64,000 nt of DNA, from positions 88,706,644-88,770,643 of the forward strand of contig NC_088295.1 in the NCBI RefSeq assembly GCF_032854445.1. The letters are read 5' to 3'. The notes under the pieces are model-generated. The model saw only the letters and a list, made by a program, of their open reading frames with translations, was not told the origin of the DNA and did no database searches. The translations under genes were made by a program, and so were the position numbers. Position 1 is the stretch's first letter. Every line of letters begins with the position of its first letter. The DNA comes from Liolophura sinensis. Lineage: Eukaryota; Mollusca; Polyplacophora; Chitonida; Chitonidae. Below, piece by piece: positions 23,706 through 38,700 of the stretch.

Positions 23706-26700
23706 CTACAAACAAGAATTTGAAGAATCACACACAAGATATAAAAGCTTAATTTTATCACATAAAGACAAGAATGTGAAGAATCACACGCAAGATATAA
23801 GAGCTTGAGGTAATCACAATAAGCCACACAACACCACAAGGTTATTAAAATCAGTTACAGTTTCTTATGGATGATAACTTATATCAGCTCCTTTACACAT
23901 GGTAAGCCACAGTTCTGTACACGGGCTGTGAATGTTCCCAGAGTAGCCATGGAAGGAATGCTGGATACTCACCAGTTGCGGGTGTCTACCTGGCTCACCG
24001 CTCCCCCTGGAATAGGTGTCTGGAGACAAGGACAGACCTACAGCTCTGTGAGGGAAACAATGATACAAGACAAAGTTAAGGCACAACTCCACATTTTTAC
24101 ACTATTCAGCAAAGCATACGTTAACGTTACAAATCAAGAATATCCTAATTACATTAGACTAGTAACCATGTGAATGCAATACAGTCTTCCAGGGTAAGAG
24201 ATAATGTGACTATGTACTGTAACAAGTGGCAATACATGTCATAGAATGTTTTGTCATCTGAACCCACGTACAGTGTACGGTAACTCACCGTGGGTACAGC
24301 AAAAACAGCCTCAACAACAACAATAATGGAGCTTAAACTAATTATATTATAAGAATCGTAATTCCTTGTCTCAATCAGTGATGATAAAAAGCATTGATAA
24401 AGACGCAACAGCAGAAGAGGCAGCAGTAATAACTGTCACAGACAGAGTATATTATCCCACCGGGCTGACAACATGTTACAGCTGCACAGAAGCGGACAGG
24501 GCAATAGTTTCAGGTATACAGGTGAGAATCATGGGATCAGCGTTTACCTTCCTGGCTGTATCTGGTCAACAGATGCTGGGACAGAGTCAGTCTCCACCAG
24601 GTCATACACGGTCAGTGTGGAGTTATTATAGAGGATGTAGAACACTGCAGGCCTGCTGCGAGACCACTGGACACTGACCACACCAACGCCGTCATCCTGT
24701 GGTGGCCAGGTGATCAGGGCCTTTTCTGAAACACCAGCACACATCATAAAGTTAGATGCTATGACAACAAAACGTTTGACTGATTGATGTACTGACTGGC
24801 ATTTAATGCTGCACTCAGGATAGTATACGAGGGAAGGTTTACCATGGTCGTGGGTTTCCTCCTGGCTCTGTTCGGTTTCCTCCCACCATAATGCTGGCTC
24901 ACTGCGTATAAGTGAAATATTCTTCAATACAGTATAAAATACCAATCAAATACATAAATATATACATAAATGTAAACAGAGGAGACAGGAATATCTCAAG
25001 ACCTCCTTGAAAATTGCTGGGATTGAAGCCACGCAGTGACCCGAATATTACCTATTTTTGCGTTATTATATTAATGTTATGTTATTTGCGTCGGGTATAT
25101 TTCTCAAGAAGTAAAAGTTACAAACCTTTTGTTAATCCCACCCACAACATTGTTTGTTAAGTAAATCTTTAAAAATAATTAAAAAATTGAAAACCAAAAA
25201 GTCTGCCACAATATTTAGATGAGGTGCTGTGAATTAAGCAAAAATGGAGCATGTGCACAACTCTTTATGCCATGCCAGTTGTGGTACAATATGTGTATCT
25301 ACAGTATAATACTTAGATGGAGCAATACTGACCGAGTAGGAAAGATAGCATGATCACACTGTCAGTTTCTGTCACCCACACGTACCTCACTTGACATGTT
25401 TGTTTTGACCAGAACCTTCCAAACGCTAAGCATATGCTTCAGGTCCTGCCATTTACATATTAATGAGGCCAAATGGCCTGTGCTCTTTGTGTTGAATTCA
25501 AATAACAGCAGGACTTCTCCGGCCTTGTACCAGCTACATACTCAATGAATTTTTTTTATTTTAATGTGAGTAGTTATGATCGAGCTTTAAAACTTAAAAA
25601 ATTTGTTTAAAAATCCGAATTTTGGGCAACCATGTCACTTTAAACTGACATGGAGTGATAAAAAGACAAGCCCATGAACTGGGAGTCCATGACTTGTCCC
25701 TACCTCTGGCTATTGACAATTCCCCAAGCAGATTACAAATTACGGTCATAAAATCTACTCTCACTGTTCATGAGGTCTTGGTGACACTAAAATGAAATAA
25801 TAATGAGATCTTTGTGAAACGAAAAGGTTGACAATGCTCAAGTAGCAGTTTGTACACGACAACATTTGTTGAACATAACTTGTCTTTCGCCAATAGTGTG
25901 CGCATATCTGTCCGTCATATGTAGGACTTGCCAAAGGCTGGCCTTTCATTACAGGCACTCTGGTTTCCTCCATCTTTAAAACTGAATGTCATGTTGTAAG
26001 CAAAAATGTTTTGAATACACAATCAAATAATTAAATTAAACGAATATAAATAATATGACTGCTATGACATTTAAAAATCTGTCCCAAACACATGTAAAAA
26101 TGAAAATGTATTTTAGCCTTGTATTTTGCTACAGCTCTGCACATCCTTGAGCATGTGTGGTCACAGTATTTTTGTAATGTTAGACTTCTAAGCTGACCTT
26201 AGCACGATTGTGGAGCTTGACAACAATGAATATGTAAATTGTTCAGTGTGTTATGCAGATACACAGTTCAACCAGGTCTGAGAAAGAGAAATGGAAGATG
26301 CTGAGCACTTACTTGAGTTGGTATGATAGAGTCTGACCGTACCATCAGCACAACCAGCCTGAAACACACAACAACAATAAATACAGGCTTATAGATGTAG
26401 CTTTTGGACTAAAGTCTGCCTAGTGACCCATGCTACGATATAACAGCTTTCTTATCACAGAGACTGAGGCATAGTCAAGTAACGCAAGTCATGCAAAACA
26501 CTTCGTATCTGTCAACACGGGAATAATTAAACTTTTACACCCAGATTTCTTAACATAAAACACATACAATTTTGAACCTGCTTTTTTTAAAGTTTGAGTT
26601 CAGTTCTTTTATAAGTGATAACACCTACATGTATACATATGAAAGTCAACTTGGGTCAGGTTGAACAAAAAAAATGCTACTTACAAGAAAACAAGGTTTG

Positions 26701-29700
26701 CCAAATGGAGAAAAGTCCACACAAGTGATATTCACTGGAGCATCTGGAATGCCAAGTGCATGTATTAGTTATATCACTCAGGAGGTGTGTATATGTCAGA
26801 ACACGGTGGGTATAATAAGTGATACAACAGGTGACACAACTTTGAGACCACTAAGTTCAATACTTCAAGGGAAACAAATAAATGTACAGTTACAAAATAT
26901 CAAATCCAGCACTTCGATGCAGTTTTAATGTATAAGAGAATATAAAATACAGGTATAAACAACAGCAAAGACTGACTGTATACATGTCTACATATATACC
27001 TGACAAGCCTAGGTAGGAGCGAGGGATTGGCTTAGATCCAAATCTGACCCCATGAACAAGGAAACCCTGCCATAAAAGTATAATAAGACATCAGCACATA
27101 ATAAAACACACAGAGGCACATATAAAAGTGACACATACAAGGTCTGTCAGCAACTTATGGATGGTCGTGGGTTTCCCCCGGGGCTCTGCCTGGTTCCTCC
27201 CATCATAATGCTGGCCGCCGTTGCATAAGTGAAATATTCTTGAGTACAGCGTAAAACACCAATCAAATAAATAAATCAATTACAAAGACAAGAACATGTT
27301 AGAAAGTTCTGCCTCTCCTGACATAGATGTGGAAATAAATATCAATGTTAACACATGCGATATTGTAATCAGTCAAATACTGGAGATACTCTTAAATCAC
27401 TGAGACATAGGTGGACAGGTGGACACCATAATCTCCATAAACACAAAGTTTTGTCCATACTGCAGAAGCATGACAAACAAGATGAGACTCACAGCATCTG
27501 TGCCAACCACAAACTGGTTAGGGTCTGCCGGGTTCAGCCGAAGACAGGTGACCTTCAGGGCACTCCGCAGGCGTAGATCCCTAGGGGTAGTAGATAGTAC
27601 AGCAATAATGTTTTCATTTCATAAACATCGGATATTACGTACATGAATCATATATCAGCTGAAGTTCATGATGAGGAGAGTACATTAGAAGACATTAACC
27701 CTTCATTATAGACATCAGTGGCAAGTCTAAAAGAACAATACCTCAATTCCTGTCCGTTGGCCTACAAAGCAAGTCAGTAAGGTATTCAACTAAAACAGCT
27801 TATTTTAGGCTCTTTTAGGTCACTAGCACTTTCCTCTGAGAGTAAAGTTATCAAGGCTCCAATAACACCTGTGAGAGCCCTGGCCATTGACCGTAAGTCG
27901 TAACTCTATCTTAAAACACTTAACCCCATACCTGGCCGGATTGTCTAGTACAAAAGAGGAGCTCTTCAGAAGTTTCACCCTGCCTCCTGGTAAGAGGCCC
28001 AGATCAGAGGGGGAACCAGCTGGGTCAGGGGTTGGAATCTCTGCCACAACCTGAACAGGTAAAAATACACATACATTTGTAGCACCTCCAATCCTGCACA
28101 GGTGCTGAGAAGTAGATCTCTGACATCTGATATAACTAGATTATTTATTTATTCATCTATTTCTTTCTTCATCTATTAATTAGAAAAATTCACAACTGCA
28201 TTTAAAGTGCAGACCTTAATTCGTTGTCAATGGAAGTTACAACATAGTACAATTTCATTCAACTGGCGATGCAGACCTAAAAAGATAATGCATCTGATAG
28301 TACGCCAGTTTATGTAAAATGTCCTTGCTAATAACAGGATTTTGTTGAAGACAATCAAGTCAACATGATGTACTACAAAACAAACAGCATTAACCTATGG
28401 ATGTTGAATGTAAATTTCATACCTACCCATAAATTAACTGTGGCTGATTCATCCACTGAGACAATCTGAAAGGACGCTCCAGAGCCAGAATCTACAATGC
28501 AATGACAGTATTAAAGCTGAACAACTGAAATAGATTTGGATTAAAATTATAGATGGAACTGAACTTCACAAACTGAAGACGTTTGATTATCAGGGCTCGA
28601 GTCTTTAGTGTATGGTCATGTACAAAAGAGAACAAAAACCTGACCCGCCAACTTTTTCTGACAGCTTGGATTAAACCATAACGCCTCACCACAACACTCA
28701 TGTGCACACCCACTGCTGTCAGGCACAGAAGTAACACGCTTGAATGCAGCACTACTATCACAGAAGTACACTTATTGTTACAGAAGACCAAACCTTTTCT
28801 GTACACCTAGGTTACAAGAACTAAATACCACACGTATATATGTTACTTCAATTCCGTTTCATAGTTATGATGCAGGAACAAATCAGAATGGAAAAACAAA
28901 AGTTTCATACCGTCTGATATGGATGTAAGGCTTTTAGAACTGCAAAAACGAAAAAAGACATTTTAGTCAGGTACAAGTTATAACATACTTACCACCCTTT
29001 GAAAAACCCACAAAAATCAAAATATTCTTAATGTATAACTATATCTATAAACTGTAAACGAACCTAAACAAAAGGCCTATAAAACAAAAAATATAAGCTT
29101 AAAGTAAAAACAAAACTGTGTAAAGCTGCTGTTCCAGAATTTTCTCTACTAAGGACTGAATGATAGGTATGTTTAGGTATATTTTTTACTGCTTTACTGT
29201 TGTTCTATGTTGTGTTTAAGAATATTTCAAATGTCACAACAGTGATGAGATCTTCACGACTGAAGTTAACAATAGGGAGCCTAGAAAGCATAAAACGTTT
29301 TCAAGTATCTGAAGGATTCTCTGATACAAAGCCTCAAACAAGCCAGATATGGCTGGAAACATCATCAGTAAAGGGCAACAGGGCACATCTCACAAAGCTG
29401 TTGTAGCCCTGTGTCCCTATAACCCTATGACGAGTATCTCTCTTCACTGTATGCTACCATGAACATTACGTCAGTCAGATGCACAATGAAGCTGTATACT
29501 GTTATACCGTTCCAGGATATCTAGACAACTCAGACAGGTGCCTCCATAAGCTTTAGTAGCCATTAAACCTCTACGTTAGTCTTGTATAAAACTTTTTATT
29601 ATGCACTTACCTACATACAGCAGGTATTGTGGGGGTTACTGTGACAACAGAGCTCTGATGATTGTCATCACCTAGGACACCCGCTGGAGAAGGCAGAGAT

Positions 29701-32700
29701 AAAGAGCAAGGTCAGTACACACACCGGTATATAACACCTGACACAATAACACCCACGGCAACCATCGCATGGGGAAAAGGTTCTCTATCAAACATACTCA
29801 AGCTATTTTTATACATCACTGAGATATTCTTGGTTTCCATTGGTCAATACATAATCACATGATATTCCACAAAACACGAGATATAAAGGATAATGTGCTC
29901 AAGCATAGCCATGTCACACTCACACAGTAATACCCCACCTTCACAAGGCAATAGCCAACGATATGGCATTATCAACTACTTTTATTCTACTCCAGTTATC
30001 TCCCTTTGTGTGCTCTCTGACATCTGCCTGTCTGTAAACAACTGGCTATGACAATGGCTACTTCTGCTATCAGTGTAGAACTTCAGCAACTTAACAAATG
30101 AGCACATAAACTCTTATTTTTTGTTTACAGTGTAATGAAACATATGGTTCATATTGTGGAATGTTAGCCAGATGTCTGTGTCCCCACGCCTCACACACTG
30201 TAAGGTTAGGGTCAGGTATGTATCTGTGTTGTAGGTGGGATGTCTGAGCCAGATGTCTGTATCCCCAAACCTCACATATTGTACAGCTAGGGTCAGATAT
30301 GTACCTGTGTTGTAGGTGGGATGTCTGTATCCCCACACATTACACATGTACTGTAAGGTTAGTGTCAGATAAGTACCTGTGTTATAGGTCGGATGTCTGT
30401 ACCCCCACACATCACAAATGAACTGTAATGTTAGGGTCAGATAAGTAACTGTGTTGTAGGTGGGCTGTCTGAGGCAAATATCTGTATACCCAGACCTCTC
30501 ACAAAGTACAGAGGTTAGAGTCAGACACATACATGTGTTGTAGGTGGGGTGTCTGAGGCAGATGTCTGTGTCCCCAGACCTCACACATGTAAGGTAAGGT
30601 TAGGGTCAAACACATACCTGTGTTGTAGGTGGGGTGTCTGAGGCAGATGTCTGCGTCCCCAGACCTCACACACTGATGTAATGAGGCTGCTTCTCTTAGA
30701 TCCCACAACGCCAGAGATCCATCCACCTGGCAATGGAATAAAGCAGCTATATGAACAAACCACAGCTTCTGAACACCACTTCCTAAAATTGTGCACAAAG
30801 CAAGAAAAAAGCAAGAAAAAGTGTGTGTCGTTTTATTTTGAACGTGCCTCTTCAATACCAAGAGAAACCAGGTAGAAATATTAAAATCATATCACAGATA
30901 CACTATTGAACAGAGCTAACACCACAGTTCAACAAGATATATGATGAATAACTCCCCTATAAGCGAGTCCTCAACAACAAAATCTTTAACAGTTTCTGAA
31001 GATGAATCAGGCAGATGTGACGTTGAGTATAAAGGCAGTTATGCTGGAATGGCTTCATGTGCGCTTGGAAGTATGACATCATTACTGTGTCAGCAATGAG
31101 TGATCCACATTTAATTCCACATTAACCTTCATACAACAGAGGTTTTAATACAATGTATTTTTTTTACAATTTAGGAAAGCAATTCAGATCTCGATCCTTA
31201 TCATTTAACCCTACTTTAAGACATGCAGGTCTTGACAGTGGAGTAGCTCTTTAACACTGATACAAATTATGGTTTTCAAAATCTATATGGCCTCCACCAT
31301 CATCTTGAGAGAATACTGAATTATCATCATGTAACATATTCTGACAGTCCAAACAGATCCAAGGCAGCAGCTGGGGGAACCTGACAAGATTAGTGCATTA
31401 TCAGTCCTCATCATACATACATACATCATGCTGACCATTTCCATAGTTTGTTACTGAGTGTCTAGTCTCTGGGATTTGCGGGATACCAGACTTACCATAC
31501 CAGCAAACACCAGAGCTGAGTGAGATGGACTAAAACAGCAGGAGCCCACCATGGAATCACAGACCAGAATCCTGCAAACACACAATCAGAACATCACATG
31601 TCCACAAAATTCTACACCAGTATTTGTCTACTGCCCCAGAAATGGTTTACAGCTACTGTATTTCAAAAAGTATGTCAGAAGAACATGAACGTGTTAAAAT
31701 GATACTTATCTTCCAGCAACCTGTGGATGATCGTGGGTTTCCTCCTGGCTTCTCCCACGGTTTCCTTCCACCATAATTTTGTATTAGTGAAATATTCTTG
31801 AGTATGGCGTGAAACACCAGTCAAATAAACAAAATAATACTTCCGATGCTTACAATTAAATTCTTCTGATAGGAAATTAATCAAACTTAAAAAAACACAG
31901 AAAGTGGCTCTATAAGGTAGATGAATCAATGAGAGCCAAGTAAAATGTGCCATTTGACAAAATGATACAATGCACTGTGAAACAGAACAGAAATAGTATA
32001 TCTCAAGGCTGACCCATTAAAAGAAGTAAATCATCTTATTAACAGACATTCCTTGAGTTAAAAAACACAGGCAGAGCTTTCCAATAACAGTTGGCAGTAC
32101 CCCCAAAAAGAATGTTTTTGTTTCATAATGAAGTGTGGAATTGAAATATCAATAATACCAGACAACTGGTATCACATATGAATCCCTGGAGATCGGAGCG
32201 GTATATAAAAAGCTGCAGGTACACATGTGACTTGACTATTATACTTTGCCAATCAGTATCCCCATTTCTATGGAGTAAAAAGCCTCATGAGTTCTGTTGG
32301 AAACAAACACGCCTTTTGTGATATACTGTAAATCTTCAATCTGTGTAATTTATCCTTACAATTATTATGAAAATGATGCTAAAAATGATTTGTTTGTGTC
32401 ATTAAAGATACAAGCTTCATAAAATTGTGCAATTTGCAAATTTCTCTACATTCCACTATTCTCTCAGAAAATTTCAAAATATTTGTTGCACAGGCAGTTG
32501 AAAAGGTTAAGAATTAGGAAATACAGAGAAATTTGTGAAAACCTGTGCCTAGACATACTGGAATCCTGTCAACATTAGTCACTGCATGCGGTCCACTTTT
32601 CCGTCCATTTAAAGTACATACAATCCAACCTTGATATACTGAAATCTGAGAACTCTGAACAGCCGCTGAGTTAATTCATCCTCTTCTGTACAAGCAATGC

Positions 32701-35700
32701 TATTCCAACCAGTGTCCACTGTCCACTTCGCTGTCTTCCTGCTGCCGCTACCAATCCAGCTGATAAAGCCAAATGTTAATTCCAAAAGCAATGCTTTAAA
32801 ATGGCTGACCCCCAGTATCTGTCTACTATATAATTTTTTCATGACATGATGGTGTTCAATCATACAATATGCGGGAACAAGGATGACATTTCCGCACATG
32901 GTTCAGTTTCACAGGTTTCACAATACTTACTTCTGAGGTACCGACGGCTCAGTGGTGTTCCACACACACAGAACGCCCATCTGATCCAGCAAAGGGTTCT
33001 CCGTCAACTGCAATACAAAAACAAAGTTTGGATGATATACACCCTTGAATCAGTCTTTTCCCAGTAAAGGTTTCCCAATAATTTCACTGCAATGCCACAG
33101 TGCGTATAACCCTTACTTACATTGAGTATATGATATTGTTCACAATGAAATCATTATAACCATTAAGTAAGCTTTGCTATGGTGGAAATATGTATCTGGT
33201 AAATTCTGAACCATAGAAGAGAAGTACCAGAAAACCACAGCATGCTGATATTAAAATTTATTGAAATGTTAAATATGGACGCATTTGAATGAATACACTG
33301 CATTTTTTTTTCATTAACAATACATACCTGTTGGCTAGGACTGTATAAAGTCAACAGAAGATTTGATTGGCTGGGAGAAAAGTACATTTTTTGTACGTAA
33401 CGACCTACAAAATTTAAATGAAAAAGTAAATACATGTGTACGTGATAGTGAAGAAAAAAGCAATTAGGACACACAACTAGTTTTTATTGATTAAGAGACA
33501 GGAGAACAACAATTTTATATCTGCCGTCAAGTAAATGCTGCATAATGAGTGATTCAACACTAAGGTAAGCAACCCACGTTAACTGTGCTAAGACATGTCC
33601 TTCATAATTCCAGGACAGGTAGTTTACCTTGTAGGAAGGCAGGTGTGCCTAGGAGTGAGTAGCCTTCACTGGCCTGGATGTTAGACTGGTTAGTGGCCTC
33701 ACCCTCCTCCCCACACTTCTCCTCCTCCAGCAGAATTGAGATGACCTTGACACACACAAACACACACAGGGGCATAACTCAACACATGCTAAAAACTCAC
33801 ATCTCAGAAAATATAGCAAATTACAACCTGGTATTCAAAAAAACGCCGTCCGGTCCCCTCCATGGGCAGTCAGCCGATCTTGACCTTTCACATTACTGCC
33901 TACCAAAAAGCTACATGCACATACATAAGGCCAAAACGCCATTCTCAATACAACAAAAAGTAACAAACTAAATGTAAAGTATAAGGAAACCAACGGCTGA
34001 AAATGGTTACATGGTTCACCTCTTAATCATCAAACGAGGATGAAGCTTACCTGTCCAGCTTTGTTGATAAAGCGGCTAAGTTTACCCAGGTCTGCTGACA
34101 CAACTTTATGTATACTGATGGTTTCCTCTTCCTCATCAAGATGGCCGTCTCCTCCTGGCAACATCACAATACATCACAGTACACAAAAATACAGGAAAAA
34201 TTCTAGGCTTCTGACTTCTGACAGCGCTTTGGATAAGCTACAGCCTGGCACAACAGAGAATTGGTCTGTATATCTATGCAGTCACAGATGCATACTAAGA
34301 GATCGCATAGAGCTCACGCTCACAACCATGCAGACCCCTAGCTAGGATTGGTGAAGGCATGGGTGAAGAGTGTCTCAGCCAAATGAGCCGGCCGTTGGGG
34401 TCACGTCCGCCGGAAAACTTACATTGCCTGAAATGCTTTCGTTGCGTCAAAGCGTAATTTTATATCTAACATGAGGATAAATGAAATGGCCTAAAATGTT
34501 GTATTTCAGTAAGCTTTGAAATCCTCATAGTCAAACAGGATCCTTGATCACAAGGCTTGCTGCTGTACCCGATTCGATAGATATGACATCTGACCATAAC
34601 TGCTCCCGTGGGCCGTGGTGCCGGACTTCCATGTCAGCGACCTGGGTTCGACCAGGGTCACCATGGCAGGGAATTTTCTCATTCCACCACAGGCAGTTTA
34701 GTGGTTAATTTCATGGAATTTGGTGGCGGGGGGTGGACGACGTCACTTGTAGAATTGTACAAACGGGGCTACTGTAAGACAAGTGGGGAAGTTGTCAGTG
34801 ACTTGCCAATGATTGGTGGCTTACCCCGGTTTCTTCCAGGGGTTACCTCCACCCAGCTGACAATACTGACCCACCGTCATATAAGTGAAATAATCACGAG
34901 TATGGCATAAAACAACAATTAGTCAGTCAGTCAGTCAGTCAAACAAATATCTTACAGGATAATAAAATGTTAATTGAAACTGATTTTGGAAGCCCACCAT
35001 TTCAGTAGTTGCTGTGACAACAAAATCTTTCATATATTATCATTCCAGCCTTCCAAGATTTATTTTAACTAACTTTTGTTTTCAACTTTCTTTAGTTGAA
35101 GGGAAACAGGATCAATTACTTTTTACAGTAAATCGGGTTCGCCATCCCTCTAAAGCAGCAAAAATTTCCCTAACAGAAAGCAAACAGTTTATCAGGGGTC
35201 ATGCACTGTGGCTGTACTGAAAATAATTTCCTACATCAAAATCGTGTAACGTTTAACGGTAAACTGGGACTCAATAGTAAGCTGCAGTAAAAGTCAGCAC
35301 AACGGCATATTTGACAAACTTTAACCTGAAAACGCCTGTTTTCAGAGCCAATTAAAAGGCTAAAATATCGCCTTTGGAGGTTAAACTGAAATTTTACGTT
35401 GGGAAATCATCCTACCTTCAAAACACTGTTCTAGGATGGACTGACGCTTCCTAGACCACCAAGCTGAACTCAGTATGTTACTGTGTCAACTCAGTGAATC
35501 GCCATTCAAGGCACTACACGCGTAATTTACGATTTAGTAGGCCAAAGACCCCCATTAATTTTCCATAAGCGACAATGTTAACGTTTAGCGCTGTAGCTCA
35601 GTCCCAAACATTCCGAGGCCAATAAGCTTTGGTGCATACCTGGCCCAGCCTGTGAGAAAGAAGCCATAAAAATCTTGACATAGGTTGACCTTCAAAATCT

Positions 35701-38700
35701 GGACCTTTCCATGCCGGAAGCCGGGGAGGGGTGCCTAGCAACGCCAAGGGGACGTCACTCACAGCCTCATCACCACCTGTCTCCTTGTGTCCTCTCACCC
35801 AGAATTTCAAACTTTCATCAATAAAACTCATACCTGCCCAAAGCTTAGACAATTTCCATCATTTTGATACCAAGCATGCACCTGTACACCAAAAATGGCA
35901 GGCTAGCAGCAAAAAAAAGACTTTACACCCTAAAATGCACCAGAATTACAATCCCGAAAAACGGAAGATGTAATGGGGATCTGTGTCCAGTAAGCAATAG
36001 CTCAGCAAGGTCACAAAATTTAAGCATTTTCACACACATTCACACAGCCAGCCGATTTCTGGCACTTCGGAAACCATGCCTCAGGCACGCGAAATGTCTT
36101 AACTAACAGGTTTCGATTTGGAAGAAACTCTCGGGAATTGGAAACGAAAAATAAGTACACGTATGTACGAGATCATATGCCGATGGAATTATAGTGCATA
36201 AATTTACAAAGGACATTTTTAGACATGGCGCTAGGTACTGCGGATTCACAGAGGGATGGCGGACGTTCCGAGAGGCATGGCGGAGTGCCATTTGATAAAA
36301 CGCTAGCTAGGGCTCTGCGATGCCCCTCTGGAGAGATCAGAATACACTCTAATAAGGCGAGATCATGTACACTATATACATCTGACACATATGTACACCA
36401 CAAGAGACAAGCATCACTTGTAACTTGAGGAAAGTTCTATCAGTAAAGCTATACTCACGCCCACACACAACAGCGTCATCTGATGGGTGCTGCGACCATT
36501 TGTCCATGGATTCTAGCTCCTCTGTCTGGATTTCACGCTCAATGTTATCCTCATTTGTCTGGACATACACCTTCACAAACCAGAAAAGTGCACAGTTAGT
36601 TCACTCAATGCTAACCTCGTGTCAGGCCTGCCATGCCTGTTTTGTTTCAGGGTGGACAAAGTTACGGTTGTGCTGTAAGACAGACATACCTGTATTGTGT
36701 CAGGGCGACCAAAGGTATAGATATAGTGTGAGATAGACATACCTGTCTTGTGTCAGGGCAACCAAAGGTATAGATGTAGTGTGAGATAGACATACCTGTC
36801 TTGTGTCAAGGTGGCCAAAGTTATGGATGTGCTATGAGACAGACATACCTGTATTGTGTCAAGGTGGCCAAAGTTACGGTTGTGCTGTGAGACAGACATA
36901 CCTGTCTTGTGTTAGGGCGACCAAAGGTATAGATGTAGTGTGAGATAGACATACCTGTTTTGTTTCAGGGTGGACAAAGTTATAGTTGTGCTGTGAGACA
37001 CACATACCTGTCTTGTGTCAGGGTGACCAAAGGTATAGATGTAGTGTGAGATAGACATACCTGTTTTGTTTCAGGGTGGACAAAGTTACGGTTGTGCTGT
37101 GAGACAGACATACCTGTCTTGTATCAGGGCGACCAAAGGTACAGATGTAGTGTGAGACAGACATACCTTTTTTGTTTCAGGGTGGACAAAGTTACGGATG
37201 TGCTGTGAGACACACATACCTGTCTTGTGTCAGGGTGACCAAAGGTATAGATATAGTGTGAGATAGACATACCTGTCTTGTGTCAGGGTGACCAAAGGTA
37301 TAGATATAGTGTGAGATAGACATACCTGTTTTGTTTCAGTGTGGACAAAGTTACGGACGTGCTGTGAGGCAGACATACCCGCCTTGTGTCAGGGCGACCA
37401 AAGGTATAGATGTAGTGTGAGATAGACATACCTGTCTTGTGTCAGGGCAACCAAAGGTATAGATGTAGTGTGAGATAGACATACCTGTTTTGTTTCAGTG
37501 TGGACAAAGTTACAGATGTATTATGAGATAGACATACCTGTCTTGTGTCAGAGCACCCACAGGTATTGATTTAGCATGAGACAGACATACATGTACCTGT
37601 CTTGTGTCAGAGCGGCCAAAGTTACGGATGTACAGGTCATATTCCTTCACAGGGGGCAGGTCAAACATATCATATGAAGCCACATCCAGGTCAATCATTT
37701 GTAAAAGGTCACGCCCTCTGACACGTGTCTTGTTGCTGGTCTTGTCACTGAGTGTTCGTTGTTTGGCAGACACAAAGTTAATGAATGTTCTCTGCTGAGG
37801 AATCTTGTGATGGGACCTGTCATCCGAAGGTTCTGTCTGTGGTGACAAATACAAGGGAGTGAACTCATCTACTGAGAGCAAAAACAGGTTTGTATTTAAC
37901 ATCCCACAATATGGAAACAATAAAGGAACAAAAGCCTACTCCAACAAGTGATCTTAATCTCTGAAGATCAATCTGTCACACTCACAAATAAGATACTGTG
38001 TTAAAGCAAAGATTTGCTGGTGTAATTATTTTCAACTACCATTAATCCCAAGTAAGGCTTTAGAGCCAGGTATAACTCCTTCCAGCCCAAGGGGAGATGA
38101 TGCCCATGCCTGGGTTCACAAAACAATCTTACATTTCTGTCAAAATTTCAATCATTAAACATAGTGTGTTCCTTTCTGTTATTTTCAGCTGAAATTTGAT
38201 ACATAACAACTTACCCAGAATTTACAAGGTCAAGCAATATTTTGACCTTGTTCCATAAGAAATACCAATCTTAAGTAATTTGAAATTTTGGCTTAAGTCT
38301 ACGACTCCGGGGCCAAAAGTGTAAGCTAGGACACATAAAAATATATCGACAAAGTGACAGACAGATGGAAAGACTGATAATTACAATGTGATTGGGGTTA
38401 TAATTATAATGAAATTTCTACAAGTAAATATGAATTAAAAACTAATTTCCTGAACATTTTTTTTGAAGTCAGTAAATGAAAAAGAACAGACCGAGTCAGA
38501 TGCATAACTTCTACGTGATTCGGCCATGAGCCTGTCATTCTCCGCATCCAGCGCCTTCAACACTTCATCAACTTCATTCTGAGGCTGCGGAACAAAAACA
38601 CAGCAGAGAAATTTCAGAACACTTGGCAACATGAATTGTATTGACAATGTACCCAGATAAATGTCGTGTCTTCTTATGAAATGCAAGCTAAACCATTAGT

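Noticed and set aside
30114-30861. Minus-strand frames of 120-156 codons
   Set aside because: They read through the exon 16 tandem array; only 30618-30726 is supported as coding.
35598-35852. Extra WDR60 exon in a GC-richer island
   Set aside because: Exons 10 and 11 already join in phase and match the family; no vertebrate WDR60 segment corresponds to the translated island.
36225-36428. Plus-strand 67-codon frame beginning MALGTADSQRDGG
   Set aside because: Within a WDR60 intron on the opposite strand, with no recognised domain or splice context.
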